A DNA stretch of 64,000 nucleotides from contig DAML01000026.1 in the NCBI GenBank assembly GCA_002497075.1, positions 62,001-126,000 of the forward strand, given 5' to 3'. The position numbers were made by a program, and so were the translations under genes. This stretch comes from Methanomassiliicoccaceae archaeon UBA472 (lineage in GTDB: Archaea > Thermoplasmatota > Thermoplasmata > Methanomassiliicoccales > UBA472). A model generated the notes under the pieces. It worked only from the letters and a program-made list of their open reading frames with translations. It searched no databases and was not told the DNA's origin. This document shows positions 40,911 through 50,312 of the stretch, in pieces; the first letter of the stretch is position 1; each line of letters opens with the position of its first letter.

Positions 40911-41106
40911 TCAGAAATCCCTCAGTGCATAGTGAAGACAATATGCGATTAAGATTTTCTCACCCCTTATTAGCTATTTATACTTTTTTAAAAATTCCGA
41001 ACCTCAAAGATCGCTTGGCAGCCTCCTCAGAATTTAATAATTAATACATAATATATATTTGACCGAGGATAAAGTACTTGACCCAGGAGAACGGGATTGA
41101 TGAAAG

Positions 41107-41413
41107 GTGAGCAATTTGATCGCCGAGTTCTCTATCGTGCCGGTGGGGGCGGGTGTGAGCCTAAGCCCATTCGTCGCGGAGTGCCTGAAGATCGTGAGAG
41201 ATAGCGGGCTGAAGCACCAATTGACGCCCATGGGGACCGTTCTTGAGGGGGACGGGGGGAAGGTCATGGCCACCATAATGACCTGTCATTTTCAGGTATT
41301 GCGGATGAGCGAGAGGGTGGTCACGAGCATAAAGATCGACTAACCGGAGGGACCGCCCGGCGGACATGGAGCGCAAGGTGCGCAGCGTTGAGGAAAAGTT
41401 GAGAAGGAATTGA
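41107..41413 (+). pseudogene. MTH1187/YkoF-family thiamine-binding protein with C-terminal frameshift
   Basis: The frame from GTG 41107 gives 78 residues (LIAEFSIVPVGAGVSLSPFV through SERVVTSIKID) and ends at TAA 41341. Removing one A near 41342 restores a frame that continues YRRDRPADMERKVRSVEEKL and ends at TGA 41413, producing the roughly 101-residue length and closing helix expected for the family. So a single-base insertion has cut off the last helix, or it is a sequence error. Intact members form tetramers that bind thiamine-like ligands. Confidence 0.75.
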
Positions 41414-41432
41414 GGAAAGGCGTTTCCCGGGC

Positions 41433-43040
41433 TCAGATGTTCATGTATTCCCGGGTGCGCATGTGGCTCAGCACTATGGAGCGGGCGTCATGGAAGTTCG
41501 GCAGCGCGCGGAACTCCGCCACCACCGCCTTTCCGACCTCCTGGTCCACGGATATCAGCATCAGAGCGTCGCCGCCCTTGTCGGCGCGGCCGACGCCCAT
41601 GCGGGCGATGTTGATGTCCCTCTTGCCGAGCAGTGTCCCGATCTTGCCGATCATGCCGGGCATGTCGTGGTGCTTGGTCAACAGGAAATCACCCTCCAAT
41701 GGCATGTCCAGGTCGAACTCGTCCACCCCGATGATGCGGAACTGGTCGGACGGGAATACGGTCCCGCGAACCTCGGCCTTGTGCCCGTCGGAGGATATGC
41801 GCAGCACCAGCATGTTGGTGTAGTGGCTGCTCTCGTCCACCTTGGTCTCCACGATCTGGATGCCTTTCTCCCTGGCGATGCTGCTGGCGTTGATGATGTT
41901 GGTGTTCTGCCCAACCACCATGGAAAGAACCCCGACGATGGCCGAGACGGTGACCATGCGGGTGTCCAGGTTGGCGATCTCGCCGTGGCACTCCACCTCT
42001 ATCTTTTTCACGGGCCCATCAGACAATTGAACGCAGAAGGCGCCTAGCCTTTCGGCCAGCCCGATGAACGGCGCGACCTTCGGATCCACGCGGCTTATCG
42101 GCACGTTCACGGCGTTGGTGATCTTGTTGTCCACCAGGAACATCTTGACGTGCTCGGCCATCTCTATGGACACCTTCTCCTGGGCCTCCTTCGTGGAAGC
42201 GCCCAGGTGAGGCGTGGCCACCAGGTTGTCCAGGGTGAGCAGCTTGGAACCTTTGGGCGGCTCGTCCTCGAACACGTCCAGGGCAGCCCCGGCGATGGTC
42301 TTCTCCTTCAGCGCCTCGTACAAAGCGTCCTCATCTATGATGCCGCCGCGGGCGCAGTTGACGATGAGGGCGGAGGGCTTCAGCATGGCCAGCTGCTCCT
42401 TGCCCAACAGGTGATGGGTGGTCGGGGTCAGCGGAGTGTGTATGGTTATGAAATCAGCTTCCTCCAGGACCTTGTCCAATGGCAGTATTCGAACGCCCAG
42501 CTTCACGGCCAGTTCCTGGGAGATGTACGGATCGTAGCCGACCAGTTTCATCTGGAAGGACTTGGCCCTCTTGGCCACCTCGCCGCCGACGCGGCCAATA
42601 CCGACGATGCCGAGGGTCTTGCCCATCAGCTCCACGCCGGTGAACTTGCTCCTCTCCCACTTGCCTGCTTTAACGGAAGCATCGGCGCGGGGGATGTTCC
42701 TTGCCAAGGTCAACATCATGGCCATGGTGTGCTCCGCCGCGGAGATGATGTTGGCGGCGGGGGTGTTCATGACCAGCACGCCGCGGCGGGTGGCCGCGTC
42801 CACGTCAACGTTATCAACGCCCACGCCAGCCCTGCCGACCACACGCAGCTTCTTACCGGCCTCGATGACCTCGGCGGTGACCTTGGTGCCGCTGCGGACG
42901 ATCAGACCGTCATACTCCCCGATGATCTTGAGCAGCTCCTCGTGCGGGAGCTTCGGTTTCACGTCGACCTGGACCCCGGAGTCCTTGGTCAGCATCTCCA
43001 GGCCTTCCTGGGACAGTTCGTCGGTTACCAAAAGCTTCAT
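41433..43040 (-). CDS. serA: D-3-phosphoglycerate dehydrogenase
   Basis: First enzyme of serine synthesis. The 535-residue protein has the substrate domain, Rossmann domain (LGIVGIGRVGGEVAKRAKSF), catalytic motifs (IVNCARGGIIDEDALYEALK, the HLGAS histidine in VATPHLGASTKEAQ), an intervening ASB domain and a C-terminal ACT domain (PGMIGKIGTLLGKRDINIAR) for serine feedback. This is the long SerA form. The ATG overlaps the stop of the aminotransferase gene (ATGA), so the first two serine-pathway steps are coupled. Confidence 0.95.
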   Translation of the reverse strand: MKLLVTDELSQEGLEMLTKDSGVQVDVKPKLPHEELLKIIGEYDGLIVRSGTKVTAEVIEAGKKLRVVGRAGVGVDNVDVDAATRRGVLVMNTPAANIISAAEHTMAMMLTLARNIPRADASVKAGKWERSKFTGVELMGKTLGIVGIGRVGGEVAKRAKSFQMKLVGYDPYISQELAVKLGVRILPLDKVLEEADFITIHTPLTPTTHHLLGKEQLAMLKPSALIVNCARGGIIDEDALYEALKEKTIAGAALDVFEDEPPKGSKLLTLDNLVATPHLGASTKEAQEKVSIEMAEHVKMFLVDNKITNAVNVPISRVDPKVAPFIGLAERLGAFCVQLSDGPVKKIEVECHGEIANLDTRMVTVSAIVGVLSMVVGQNTNIINASSIAREKGIQIVETKVDESSHYTNMLVLRISSDGHKAEVRGTVFPSDQFRIIGVDEFDLDMPLEGDFLLTKHHDMPGMIGKIGTLLGKRDINIARMGVGRADKGGDALMLISVDQEVGKAVVAEFRALPNFHDARSIVLSHMRTREYMNI

Positions 43041-44101
43041 TTCATCTCCTCCATCGTTTCGTCCATGACGTCCAGGAGGTCCTGGATGTCCTTCTCCGTC
43101 AGATCGCCCATGTGGCCGATCCGGAACGTCTCGTCCTTTACGTTCCCATATCCGGGCGAGACCTCAAATCCCTTTTGCCTCAGCCGCTTGTCAAAGTCCT
43201 TGAAGTCCATGCCGTTGAGCTTGATCACGCTGATGGTGTTGGAACGGAAACCGTCCTCGGCGTAGAGGCCGAGGCGCTTCATCGCCCAGCTCCGGACCAT
43301 GTCGGCCATGCGCTGGTGGCGTTCGTAACGCTGCTGCACGCCCTCCTTCAGGATCTTGTCCAGCTGGTAGTCCAGACCGTACATCAATGAAACTGGGGGT
43401 GTGGTCAGGGGAAGGTCCTTGTCGGCCAGCTTCTTGTACTGGACCAGGTCCAGGTAGTAGCCGCGGTTCTTGACCTTGGCCGCCTTCTCCATGAGACGCG
43501 GGGAAACGCACACCACGGCCAGTCCCGGAGGCAACGCCAACGCCTTTTGGCTTCCGAAGACCAGGGCGTCCAGGTTCAGCTTGCGAAGCTTCAGGTCCAC
43601 CGCGCCCACCGACGTGACGCCGTCGACCATGATCAGGGCCTCGCTCTGCTTCCGTATCTCGTCGACTATCTCCTCGACCGGGTTCAGCACACCGGTGGAC
43701 GATTCGTTGGATACGAACGTGACGGCCTCCACGTCCTTCTCCAGCTTTCCGGCCAGGTGAGAGGCGCGGAGGGCCTTGCCCCATTCGCCGTTGATCTTCT
43801 GCACCTGCTTGCCGTTCTCCTGGCCTATGAGCTGCCAGCGGTCGCCGAAGGAGCCGTTGGAAAGACCGGCCAGTTTGACGTCCACGGCGCTGCGCACGCA
43901 CCCCTCCAGGAACCCGGACGCGGAGGCGGGCGCGAGATAGACCTCACTGTCGATGTCCAGCACCTTGCGTATCTTCTCGACGACGCCGTGCTGCAGGTCC
44001 TGGTAGTCCTTGCCCCGGTGGACCATCATTCCCCTGTTCATGGAATTAAGCGTGTCCGGGAACACCTCCACCGGACCTACCGTGAAAAGCCTTCTTCTCA
44101 A
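43037..44101 (-). CDS. class V aminotransferase (serine pathway)
   Basis: PLP enzyme of 354 residues in the alanine-glyoxylate/serine-pyruvate group: FTVGPVEVFPDTLNSMN, APASASGFLEGCVRS, VSNESSTGVLNPVEEI, MVDGVTSVGAVDLKL (PLP aspartate) and VFGSQKALALPPGLAVV (PLP lysine). Coupling to serA suggests it is the phosphoserine aminotransferase of this organism, as found in other archaea lacking a classical SerC. The TTG start at 44101 is preceded by GAGGGATC. Confidence 0.88.
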   Translation of the reverse strand: MRRRLFTVGPVEVFPDTLNSMNRGMMVHRGKDYQDLQHGVVEKIRKVLDIDSEVYLAPASASGFLEGCVRSAVDVKLAGLSNGSFGDRWQLIGQENGKQVQKINGEWGKALRASHLAGKLEKDVEAVTFVSNESSTGVLNPVEEIVDEIRKQSEALIMVDGVTSVGAVDLKLRKLNLDALVFGSQKALALPPGLAVVCVSPRLMEKAAKVKNRGYYLDLVQYKKLADKDLPLTTPPVSLMYGLDYQLDKILKEGVQQRYERHQRMADMVRSWAMKRLGLYAEDGFRSNTISVIKLNGMDFKDFDKRLRQKGFEVSPGYGNVKDETFRIGHMGDLTEKDIQDLLDVMDETMEEMK

Positions 44102-44229
44102 ATTGATCCCTCGTTGTGAATGCGCATCGCTCGATATGGTTTCTCTGCCGCCAAACCGACAGACCTTGCGGTCCTGATGATCGCGGCCTGAGAGGGTAGA
44201 AAACCAGAGATGAAATAGGTTTCCATGGG

Positions 44230-45264
44230 CTAGCGTTCCAACAGGCGGCGAAGTCGGGCCAAAGCGTCATCCACGTCCTGCTCGTCTATGCCGTAATGCG
44301 TCACGAAACGCGCCTTGGTCGCCCCGAACTCAAAGACCTGGACACCGATCTTGCAGGCCCTATTGACAAAATAGTCCACGTCCCAGCCGGTGCCGGTGAT
44401 GTCGGCCAGAACGATGTTCGTCTGCACCGCCTCCATGTCCACCTTGATGCCAGGTATCTCGTTCAGCCCTTCGGCCAGGCGGCGGGCGTTGCTGTGATCT
44501 TCCTTCAACCGTCCTACCATCTTCTGCAGGCCGATTATGCCCGGGGCGGCGATTATCCCAGCCTGGCGCATGCCGCCGCCGACCATCTTGCGGTTGCGGC
44601 GGACCTCCTCGATGAACTCCCTGTTCCCGACGACCACGGAGCCGACCGGGCAGGCCAGTCCCTTGGAGAGGCAGAAGCTCAGACTGTCCAGGTGCCTCAT
44701 GTACTCCTTTACATCGACATCCAAGGCCACGGCGGCGTTGAATATTCTGGCGCCGTCGCAATGGACCTTGAGCCCGTGATCATGAGCGACCTTGGCCACC
44801 GCCTCCACTTCCCTTGGGGTCCAGACGATACCGCCCCCGCGGTTGTGGGTGTTCTCAATGCACACCAGGCGGGTGTTCGGATAGTGCAGGTCCGGATGCC
44901 TGATCGCCGCCTCCAACTGCTCGGCGGTGAACTTGCCCCGCTGCCCCTTGACCAGGTAGGGCATGGCACCCACGATGGCGGACATGCCGCCCAGCTCGTA
45001 ATAGTAGATGTGCGCCTCTGACTCCAGGATGACCTCGTCGCCCCGGCGGCAGTGTGCCATCAAGGACACCAGGTTGCCCATGGTGCCGCTCGCGACCAGC
45101 AGCGCGGCCTCGGTGCCGAACATGCTCGCGGCCAGGTCCTGTAGCTGGTTCACTGTGGGGTCCTCCGCCTCCACGTCGTCGCCCAGATCGGCGGATGGTA
45201 TGCTGTCCAGCATCTCCTTGGAAGGCAGGGTGAACGTGTCGCTCCTGAGGTCAATTCGGCGCAT
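44230..45264 (-). CDS. ltaE: low-specificity L-threonine aldolase
   Basis: Cleaves threonine to glycine and acetaldehyde with PLP. The start MRRIDLRSDTFTLPSKEML, AALLVASGTMGNLVSLM, VHCDGARIFNAAVAL and LSFCLSKGLACPVGSVVVG (PLP lysine) are all family signatures. About 344 residues. ATG 45264 is chosen because GGAGAG lies just before it and the DLRSDT motif is normally at the N-terminus; the longer start at 45300 overlaps the TATA-like CTATTTATTTGG. It ends in TAG. Confidence 0.93.
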   Translation of the reverse strand: MRRIDLRSDTFTLPSKEMLDSIPSADLGDDVEAEDPTVNQLQDLAASMFGTEAALLVASGTMGNLVSLMAHCRRGDEVILESEAHIYYYELGGMSAIVGAMPYLVKGQRGKFTAEQLEAAIRHPDLHYPNTRLVCIENTHNRGGGIVWTPREVEAVAKVAHDHGLKVHCDGARIFNAAVALDVDVKEYMRHLDSLSFCLSKGLACPVGSVVVGNREFIEEVRRNRKMVGGGMRQAGIIAAPGIIGLQKMVGRLKEDHSNARRLAEGLNEIPGIKVDMEAVQTNIVLADITGTGWDVDYFVNRACKIGVQVFEFGATKARFVTHYGIDEQDVDDALARLRRLLER

Positions 45265-45362
45265 GTGAATCTCTCCGGGCCGCTCGATGCGGAGGACCAA
45301 ATAAATAGTTAGCGACCAGACATGATGAAAGGTTGATATCCGCGCTCGCCCTTGAACGAACG

Positions 45363-45539
45363 ATGAAGAAGGACCTCGTTGATATCCTGGCCTGCCCGGC
45401 CTGCAAGCACCATCCCCTTGAACTGCAGGTGGAAAGAGAGGCTGCTGGAGAGGTCGTGGAAGGAAAGCTCGTGTGCCACGGATGCAAGGCCGTTTACGTC
45501 ATCGAGGACGGCATCCCGAACCTTCTGCCGCCGGATTGA
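45363..45539 (+). CDS. Trm112-like zinc-binding protein
   Basis: 58 residues with two CxxC pairs (LACPACKHH and LVCHGCKAVYVIEDGIPNLL), the full Trm112p/UPF0434 pattern. Trm112 proteins bind and activate several methyltransferases acting on tRNA, rRNA and release factor. ATG 45363 starts directly at MKKDLVDILACPAC, the usual N-terminus. Its stop abuts the stop of the convergent aminotransferase gene. Confidence 0.9.
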   Translation: MKKDLVDILACPACKHHPLELQVEREAAGEVVEGKLVCHGCKAVYVIEDGIPNLLPPD

Positions 45540-46694
45540 TCACAATCTTGCCAGGGCATCCTTGACCCGGGACATGCCTTCCTTGATGTTCTCGCGGCTG
45601 GCTGCGTAGGAGAGACGGAAGCGACCCTCGCCGGCCGGCCCGAAGGCCGATCCGGGCGTAACGGCGACGTGAGCCTCCTTCAAGAGATAGGCGGCCATGT
45701 CCTCCGAGCTCATGTCGAAATCGTACGAAGGCATCATGTAGAAGGCCCCGCTGGGCATCGGGCAGTTCAGGCTGGGAATGTCCTTCATGAGCGAGTGGAC
45801 GAGATCCCGCCTGGCCTTGAACTCCTTCTTCATGAGCGTTACGGAATCCTGCGGTCCCTGCAGGGCTTCCAGACAGGCTTGCTGAACGAAGGAGGTGACG
45901 CAGGTGATGGATTGCGTCTGGAGCTTGTTTAGCTCCTTGAATATGTTCTTCGGGGCGACGGCCCAACCGGCCCTCCAGCCGGTCATGGCGTAGGTCTTCG
46001 AGAAACCGTCCACGGTGATGGTCCGCTCGAACATTCCGTCCAGCGAGGATATGGAAGTATGCTCCCCTTCGAACACCAGCTGGTTATAGATCTCGTCCGC
46101 CAGGACGTATAGGTTGTGGTCCTTGGCCAGATCGGCGATGCCTTTCACGTCGTCCTTGGTCAGGACCGCCCCGCAGGGGTTGGATGGTGAGTTTAGGACA
46201 AGCAGCTTGGTGCGCCTGGTGATCCTTTCCGCCACCGCTTCCGGGGTCAGGCGGAAGTTCTTTTCGACGGAGAGCTTGGCGTGGCGCACCTTGCCGCCGG
46301 CCAGATGGGCGCATGCTTCGAAAGTGCCCCAGGCGATGTCCGGGACAATGACCTCGTCCCCGTCGTCGACCATGGCCAGCATGGTCATGAATATGGCCTG
46401 TTTGGTCGGGGTGACCAGAACGTTGGACGCCTCGCAAGGTATCTTGTTCAGGCTGCGGCACCTCTCGGCGATGGCTTTCCTCAGTTCAGGAATTCCAGCC
46501 GAGGGGGTGTAGTATGTGAAATCGTTGGCCAGCGAGCGTACGCAGGCCTCTTTTATGTTGTCTGGGGTGTGGAAGTCCGGTTCCCCCATGGAGAACGATA
46601 TGATGTCCGCCCCTTCCTCCTTCAATTTGCTGACCAGGTTGGCTATCTTGACCGTGCCAGACTCGAGGACGTTCTCCATCCTTTTCGCGAACAT
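45540..46694 (-). CDS. PLP-dependent class I/II aminotransferase (aspartate-type)
   Basis: About 384 residues: FSMGEPDFHTPDNIKEA, YYTPSAGIPELRKAIAE, LLVLNSPSNPCGAVLTKDD, LADEIYNQLVFEG and the PLP lysine in TVDGFSKTYAMTGWRAGWAV, all typical of the AspC-like group. ATG 46694 is preferred because a TATA (GCATATAGACA on the minus strand, about 46719-46729) sits about 27 bases upstream, giving a leaderless message. It would transaminate aspartate or aromatic/branched substrates. Confidence 0.9.
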   Translation of the reverse strand: MFAKRMENVLESGTVKIANLVSKLKEEGADIISFSMGEPDFHTPDNIKEACVRSLANDFTYYTPSAGIPELRKAIAERCRSLNKIPCEASNVLVTPTKQAIFMTMLAMVDDGDEVIVPDIAWGTFEACAHLAGGKVRHAKLSVEKNFRLTPEAVAERITRRTKLLVLNSPSNPCGAVLTKDDVKGIADLAKDHNLYVLADEIYNQLVFEGEHTSISSLDGMFERTITVDGFSKTYAMTGWRAGWAVAPKNIFKELNKLQTQSITCVTSFVQQACLEALQGPQDSVTLMKKEFKARRDLVHSLMKDIPSLNCPMPSGAFYMMPSYDFDMSSEDMAAYLLKEAHVAVTPGSAFGPAGEGRFRLSYAASRENIKEGMSRVKDALARL

Positions 46695-46815
46695 CGAGCC
46701 GTTGAACGAGCGCAATGTCTATATGCTTTTCTGAGAGCCGTTTGCCAACTTAACTGGGGCAGCTTGGGAAAAGTGATAAATAAACCCCTGCAGGTAAGCC
46801 GATTTGGTGAGCTAA

Positions 46816-47724
46816 ATGTCATTCAATTTGGACCTATCCGGACTGCGCCACGGCACCGAGCTGGTGAAGCGCGGGTTCGCCAAGATGCAACAGGGCGGAG
46901 TGGTCATGGACGTCACCAACGCCGAGCAGGCCAGGATCGCCGAGGAAGCTGGCGCGGTTGCCGTCATGGCCCTGGAGAGGGTCCCGGCGGACATACGGGC
47001 ACAGGGCGGTGTGGCCAGGATGGCCGACCCGGTCAAGGTGCTGGAGATAATGGACGCGGTCACCATTCCGGTGATGGCCAAGTGCCGCATCGGACATTTT
47101 GTGGAGGCGCAGGTGCTGGAGTCCCTGGGAGTCGACATGATCGATGAGTCCGAGGTCCTCACCCCGGCCGATCCGTTCATGCACGTGGTCAAGAAGGGAT
47201 TCACCGTGCCGTTCGTGTGTGGGGCGAAGGACCTGGGAGAGGCGCTCAGGCGTATCGACGAGGGAGCGGCCATGGTCCGGACCAAGGGCGAGCCCGGAAC
47301 GGGCAACATCATCGAGGCCGTTCGCCACCAGAGGATCATCATGGGCAAGGTGCGCGAGCTGAAAGGCAAGGACGATGCCGAACTCGCGGTAATCGCCAGG
47401 CAGATCGAGGCCCCCTTCTATCTGGTCAAGGAGGTCGCCGGGATGCAGCGCCTGCCGGTCATCAACTTCGCCGCCGGTGGCATCGCGACCCCGGCCGACG
47501 CGGCGCTCATGATGCAGCTCGGTTCGGACGGCGTGTTCGTCGGTTCGGGCATATTCAAGAGCACCGACCCAGCGGTACGCGCCAAGGCCATAGTTGAGGC
47601 TGTGACCCACTTCGACGACCCGAAGGTCATCGCCGAGGTGTCCAGGGGACTTGGGGAGGCCATGCACGGCATCGAGATCTCCACCCTGGCCAAGGAACAG
47701 CGCATGCAGGAACGCGGCTGGTAA
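46816..47724 (+). CDS. pdxS: pyridoxal 5'-phosphate synthase subunit PdxS
   Basis: Forms PLP from ribose-5-phosphate, glyceraldehyde-3-phosphate and ammonia from PdxT. The 302-residue barrel has [40 protein letters not shown] (lysine and arginine sites) and [15 protein letters not shown], and ends GEAMHGIEI. It is shorter in the tail than some bacterial forms. PdxT is not adjacent. A TATA (GTGATAAATAAACC, about 46775-46788) and GGTGAG precede it. Its neighbours are PLP enzymes, a fitting context. Confidence 0.95.
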   Translation: MSFNLDLSGLRHGTELVKRGFAKMQQGGVVMDVTNAEQARIAEEAGAVAVMALERVPADIRAQGGVARMADPVKVLEIMDAVTIPVMAKCRIGHFVEAQVLESLGVDMIDESEVLTPADPFMHVVKKGFTVPFVCGAKDLGEALRRIDEGAAMVRTKGEPGTGNIIEAVRHQRIIMGKVRELKGKDDAELAVIARQIEAPFYLVKEVAGMQRLPVINFAAGGIATPADAALMMQLGSDGVFVGSGIFKSTDPAVRAKAIVEAVTHFDDPKVIAEVSRGLGEAMHGIEISTLAKEQRMQERGW

Positions 47725-47742
47725 ACCTTAATAAAAATTATT

Positions 47743-47763
47743 GGCCGGGGGGATCCCCCGGCC
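47743..47763. terminator. hairpin between convergent pdxS and purP
   Basis: GGCCGGGGG-gat-CCCCCGGCC is a perfect 9-bp stem with a 3-base loop between two convergent genes, flanked by A/T-rich runs. It probably acts as a terminator or RNA-end stabiliser on both strands. Confidence 0.65.
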
Positions 47764-47777
47764 GCTCATGCTATTTT

Positions 47778-48848
47778 TTAAGAGATGACCTTGTCCATGC
47801 TGTCGGTCAGCACCGCGTTCTTGATCTCCCGGGATATGCGGCGACCGGTGCTCATGTTCTCCTCGGTGAGGTCGGAGTAGGGCGAGCCGGAGATGAACGG
47901 GTTGGAACCGGCCACTATCCTCGATGATATCTCGAACACCTTGAACTCCAGCTTGTCCGTGACTATTCCCTCCAGACAGAACGGCCCGATCATGCCTCCG
48001 AACAGTTCGTAGGAGCGCTTGACCACCTGCTCGCCCATGTCGAACACCTTGGGCAGGAGGCTCTCCCGAATGACCACGGGAACGTTGCCGGTGACCACGA
48101 ACGACGGGAACAGCCCGAGCTTCTTGAGCTCCTCGGACGCCCCGAGCTTGTACAGTTCGTCTATATTGCTCTCGTCGCGGCGGTCCATGGACATGAGCTC
48201 CAGGGAGCCGTCGCCCACTCGGAACCCGTCCTTCTTTATCGGGGAGTAGAAGTAATGCAGGTAGTACCTGGTGCCCAGGATGTACTCCTGGATGGTGTAG
48301 TCCTGCTCCATGTCCAGTCCCATCTTGAACTCCGGGTAGTCCTTGGCGATGAAGAAACCGCGGCCGCCCTTCGCACCGTTGTACTTGACGAGCACCGGCC
48401 GGTCGATGGTCTTCGGGTCGTCAATGACCCTGGGCATCGCAATTCCAGCCGTCTCCAGCCATTCCCTCATCTTGTCCCGGTGAGATTCCCATCTGAGCAC
48501 GTTACGATTGCCGAAGGTGGGAACGGGCATCTTCTCGAACTTGTCGGTGCCCATGTACTCCACGAAGGAGCCGTGAGGGATCACGATTATATTGCGAGCC
48601 AGCAGCTCGTCGACGTTATCCAGAAGGTCGGCGTAGCTGTCAAGCTTCATGAATTCGTCCGGCCGGCCGAGAGGGAACGCGTCGTAGTAGCGGAAATTGT
48701 CCTTGACCGTTAGACCGAGAGTGCGGAAGCCTTCCTTCTTGGCCCCGTTGAAGATCTGCAACGAGGAGTGAGAACAGAGTGTGGCCACGGTGAGCTTGTT
48801 CTTGTCGTACTCGTCCAGGATCTTGAGTATCTTGTTCTTCGGGACCAT
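47778..48848 (-). CDS. purP: PurP, formate-dependent AICAR formylase
   Basis: Archaeal enzyme making FAICAR from AICAR, formate and ATP in purine synthesis. About 356 residues; ATP-grasp fold. Family segments include TVATLCSHSSLQIFNGAKKE, NIIVIPHGSFVEYMG, FGNRNVLRWE, VKYNGAKGGRGFFIA and DYTIQEYILGTRYYLH. The start at ATG 48848 fits a TATA (GGTTTATAT) about 25 bases upstream, so the message is leaderless. Confidence 0.94.
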   Translation of the reverse strand: MVPKNKILKILDEYDKNKLTVATLCSHSSLQIFNGAKKEGFRTLGLTVKDNFRYYDAFPLGRPDEFMKLDSYADLLDNVDELLARNIIVIPHGSFVEYMGTDKFEKMPVPTFGNRNVLRWESHRDKMREWLETAGIAMPRVIDDPKTIDRPVLVKYNGAKGGRGFFIAKDYPEFKMGLDMEQDYTIQEYILGTRYYLHYFYSPIKKDGFRVGDGSLELMSMDRRDESNIDELYKLGASEELKKLGLFPSFVVTGNVPVVIRESLLPKVFDMGEQVVKRSYELFGGMIGPFCLEGIVTDKLEFKVFEISSRIVAGSNPFISGSPYSDLTEENMSTGRRISREIKNAVLTDSMDKVIS

Positions 48849-48869
48849 TACCTCAAAATTTTCTTGAGA

Positions 48870-48880
48870 GATATAAACCT
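48870..48880 (-). promoter_or_regulatory. TATA box of purP
   Basis: AGGTTTATATC on the minus strand, about 25 bases from the ATG at 48848, overlapping the 3' end of the upstream membrane-protein gene. Confidence 0.6.
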
Positions 48881-48882
48881 TT

Positions 48883-49404
48883 CTAAAGGCCAAACAGATA
48901 GCCCATACCTAGTTCGGTCACCGCCAAGTACACTATCCCAGCCCTGGTCACCCCGGCGGCCAGGTTGGTCAGGGCGAAAAGGCGTAGATCGCGGTCGCAG
49001 CGGTCCTTGCGGAAGATGGAGAACAGGTACACCGGAACGGTGTCCACCATAATTGGAACGCTGAGTATGAGATAGAGGCCGAAATATCCGAGCTTTTCCA
49101 CCAACCACTTGCTGAAGTTGACCACCATGCGGAAGAAGCCCCATTTCCTGGTCAGTATGTTTATGGGCTTCTCCACGTTCATCCCGATGTAGAAGACGAT
49201 GATGCTGCCGACCGCCTTTCCGACACCAAGGAGGATGGCCTTGAGCAGGAAGGGGGTGGCCGGGCTCAGGAAGAGCATCAGCTCCACCGGCACGGGCAGG
49301 AATAGCGTAGCGGCGATGATGTAGAAGAAAAAGATCACGGAATAGACCAAAGGGTCGCCCTGAACCTGCTCAAGGAACGAGGTCAGACCCCCGACTATGT
49401 CCAT
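48883..49404 (-). CDS. VTT/DedA-like small membrane protein
   Basis: 173 residues with four to five hydrophobic segments: SVIFFFYIIAATLFLPVPVE, FLLKAILLGVGKAVGSIIVF, LGYFGLYLILSVPIMVDTVP and the C-terminal NLAAGVTRAGIVYLAVTELG. The proline and glycine pattern (PVPVELMLFLSPA, LGVGKAVGS) resembles VTT-domain (SNARE-associated/DedA) proteins and small efflux-type families. Lipid scrambling or transport is possible; function not certain. It ends in TAG. Confidence 0.65.
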   Translation of the reverse strand: MDIVGGLTSFLEQVQGDPLVYSVIFFFYIIAATLFLPVPVELMLFLSPATPFLLKAILLGVGKAVGSIIVFYIGMNVEKPINILTRKWGFFRMVVNFSKWLVEKLGYFGLYLILSVPIMVDTVPVYLFSIFRKDRCDRDLRLFALTNLAAGVTRAGIVYLAVTELGMGYLFGL

Positions 49405-49516
49405 CGGCCGGATTATGCCATTCGATTAGAAAAGCTTATCTTGATGGTTTTGACCGCCAGCTACGATGCTGGGTTATTATAGGAATGAGATATCTTTTTA
49501 TGGTTGTATGGAGATT

Positions 49517-50158
49517 ATGCCAGAGGAGACTCCAATGGTTCCAGAAAAGAAGGTTGGTAAGGTAAAGGACGAAGATTGGTTCGCCAAGTTGGACGCCGAG
49601 CTTTCGGCCCGAACCGATGCCATCTCCAAGGACAAAGAAGAGATCAATTTCCAGAAGACCACGATCAACCGGGCCATAATCGGAGATTTCTGGAACGTCC
49701 TGAACCGGTTCTCCCGCATCAATGTCCAACTGAACATGGAACCCACGTACAGCGAGTTCGCCCAGTTCGAGGAGTTCCCGCTCAAGTGGAAGTTCAAGAA
49801 CGAGTACGACTTCGAGGCGGTCAACCGCGTGCAGCTCGTGGACCGCACCCAGACCCAAGGACGCATGGGCGACTCCCTGAAGGTCATGTACTACGCCGTG
49901 GACTCCACCCCCTACATGCGCATGGTCTTCGATTATTGCGAGGGGGAGCATTACTACAAGTACGCCGGATGGAAGCGGATATTCGGGCAGTTCGTTGTTT
50001 TCGACTCTCCGCTCTCCAAATTCGATATGGACCGCTTCCACGAGAAGCTAGCCGATGTCGTCCTCGCCTGGTACGAGTCGCATCTCCGCAACAACCGCGA
50101 CATACTCATCTCCCACCTCAAGGAGAAGTACGAGCGCGGCGAGACCTTCACCGAGTGA
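49517..50158 (+). CDS. conserved-looking soluble protein of unknown function
   Basis: About 213 residues, acidic and helical at the N-terminus (DWFAKLDAELSARTDAISKD) and mixed beyond, with many aromatic residues (WKFKNEYDFEAVNR, MVFDYCEGEHYYKYAGWKRI). No signal peptide, membrane segment or known motif is seen. ATG 49517 is chosen because the TATA-like ATCTTTTTATGG at about 49491 would place the transcription start just before it; the frame is open up to 49466. It has its own promoter and no obvious operon partner. Confidence 0.65.
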   Translation: MPEETPMVPEKKVGKVKDEDWFAKLDAELSARTDAISKDKEEINFQKTTINRAIIGDFWNVLNRFSRINVQLNMEPTYSEFAQFEEFPLKWKFKNEYDFEAVNRVQLVDRTQTQGRMGDSLKVMYYAVDSTPYMRMVFDYCEGEHYYKYAGWKRIFGQFVVFDSPLSKFDMDRFHEKLADVVLAWYESHLRNNRDILISHLKEKYERGETFTE

Positions 50159-50312
50159 GCCATTTTCAACGGCTCCCGGCATCATTCCTTTTTTACTGGC
50201 ATCATTGGTTCTTTACCTTCCGGTCTTTCATTTTCAATCCTCGGTGAATAATGCTATTAAACGTAACGGGCATAATGGGCTGCCTTATTAACTAAGGAAC
50301 GGAGGCATTGAA

